This document shows, piece by piece, positions 6,294-6,398 of a stretch of DNA of 6,398 bases (position 1 is its first letter; the number at the start of each line of letters is the position of its first letter). Source of the DNA: JALZAA01 sp046724655 (lineage in GTDB: Bacteria; Actinomycetota; Acidimicrobiia; IMCC26256; JACDBD01). Position numbers and translations under genes: made by a program. Location of the stretch: the NCBI GenBank assembly GCA_046724655.1, contig JBKOWY010000015.1:1-6398 (forward strand), read 5' to 3'. The notes under the pieces are model-generated. The model was not told the DNA's origin. It did no database searches and saw only the letters and a list, made by a program, of their open reading frames with translations.

Positions 6294-6299
6294 TAGCTT
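6294..6299 (+). promoter_or_regulatory. Candidate -10 element (TANNNT) for the winged-helix gene
   Basis: TAGCTT at 6294-6299 fits the TANNNT pattern of actinobacterial -10 elements and ends six bases before the ATG at 6306, the spacing expected for a leaderless transcript. No ribosome binding site precedes that ATG, which fits. I see no good -35 hexamer, so support is modest. Confidence 0.4.
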
Positions 6300-6305
6300 G
6301 GCCGG

Positions 6306-6398
6306 ATGGCGGTGGCCGAGCGAACGCTCACGCAGCGGGAGCTGAACCGAGCGCTGCTCGCGCGGCAGCTGCTCCTCGAACGACAGCAATCAACGATC
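6306..6398 (+). CDS. Winged-helix DNA-binding protein of the AlkZ/YcaQ glycosylase-like family, N-terminal part (3' end beyond window)
   Basis: The first 31 codons of a rightward gene, from ATG 6306 to the right edge without a stop. The peptide contains LTQRELNRALLARQLLLERQ (residues 8-27), which matches the characteristic opening of the HTH_42 / AlkZ-like family (PF06224), proteins of about 350-400 residues whose E. coli member YcaQ (AlkZ) is a DNA glycosylase for interstrand crosslinks. Most actinobacterial members are annotated only as winged-helix DNA-binding proteins and their role is not established. The catalytic residues lie beyond the window. The gene is divergent from the sigma operon across 91 bp. 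The call rests on a short stretch recognised from memory. Confidence 0.62.
   Translation, partial: MAVAERTLTQRELNRALLARQLLLERQQSTI

Noticed and set aside
6215..6331. N-terminal extension of the sigma factor starting at 6331
   Set aside because: The extra 39 residues are Arg-rich and unlike any ECF N-terminus, the extension runs over the divergent intergenic region into the opposite gene, and GTG 6214 has a clear ribosome site.
1..6398. CRISPR arrays, insertion sequences, tRNA/rRNA genes, long direct repeats
   Set aside because: Reading both strands I found no spaced repeats, transposase motifs, terminal inverted repeats or tRNA-like cloverleaf; coding density leaves no gap over 300 bases.

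Overview
This is a 6.4 kb piece of a GC-rich bacterial chromosome, very probably from an Actinomycetota member. The pointers are the strong G/C preference at third codon positions, frequent GTG starts, soluble class I bacterial P450s, and an ECF sigma / membrane anti-sigma pair whose C-terminal style I associate with Thermoleophilia or Acidimicrobiia. The lineage below phylum level is only a guess.

Left part (1-4121): an oxidative-metabolism locus arranged around one divergent control region at about 2640-2683. Leftward from it run a TetR-family repressor (2004-2633), a 3'-terminal remnant of a berberine-bridge-type FAD oxidase (1783-1998), a cytochrome P450 (509-1786) and the start of a secreted alpha/beta-hydrolase cut by the window edge (1-457). 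Rightward run an unrecognised 67-codon reading frame (2681-2884) and, one base after its stop, a second and different P450 (2886-4121). The control region holds a TTGACA / 17 bp / GATACT promoter whose expected start point falls on the ATG of the small frame, so that transcript is probably leaderless. It also holds a CATACCGG / CCGGTATG inverted repeat spanning this promoter, a good candidate for the TetR operator. Taken together it looks like a ligand-controlled oxidation module. No ferredoxin, ferredoxin reductase or transporter is present, so the electron supply must come from elsewhere.

Right part (4134-6398): an unrelated leftward operon that meets the second P450 tail to tail with only 12 bp between stop codons. 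It encodes an ECF sigma factor (5651-6214), an overlapping single-pass membrane protein that is probably its anti-sigma factor (4879-5658), and a 2OG-Fe(II) oxygenase of the DUF2086/Oxygenase-NA type (4134-4844). Divergent from it at the right edge is the beginning of an AlkZ/YcaQ-like winged-helix protein (6306 onward), apparently also leaderless.

The most interesting items are the operator and leaderless-start architecture with the unknown small protein fused to P450 expression, the decayed FAD oxidase whose stop codon overlaps the P450 start, and the linkage of a zinc-motif-less anti-sigma pair to an oxygenase near a DNA-repair-type gene. None of this proves a new system; the individual families are known, and the arrangement is what deserves checking.
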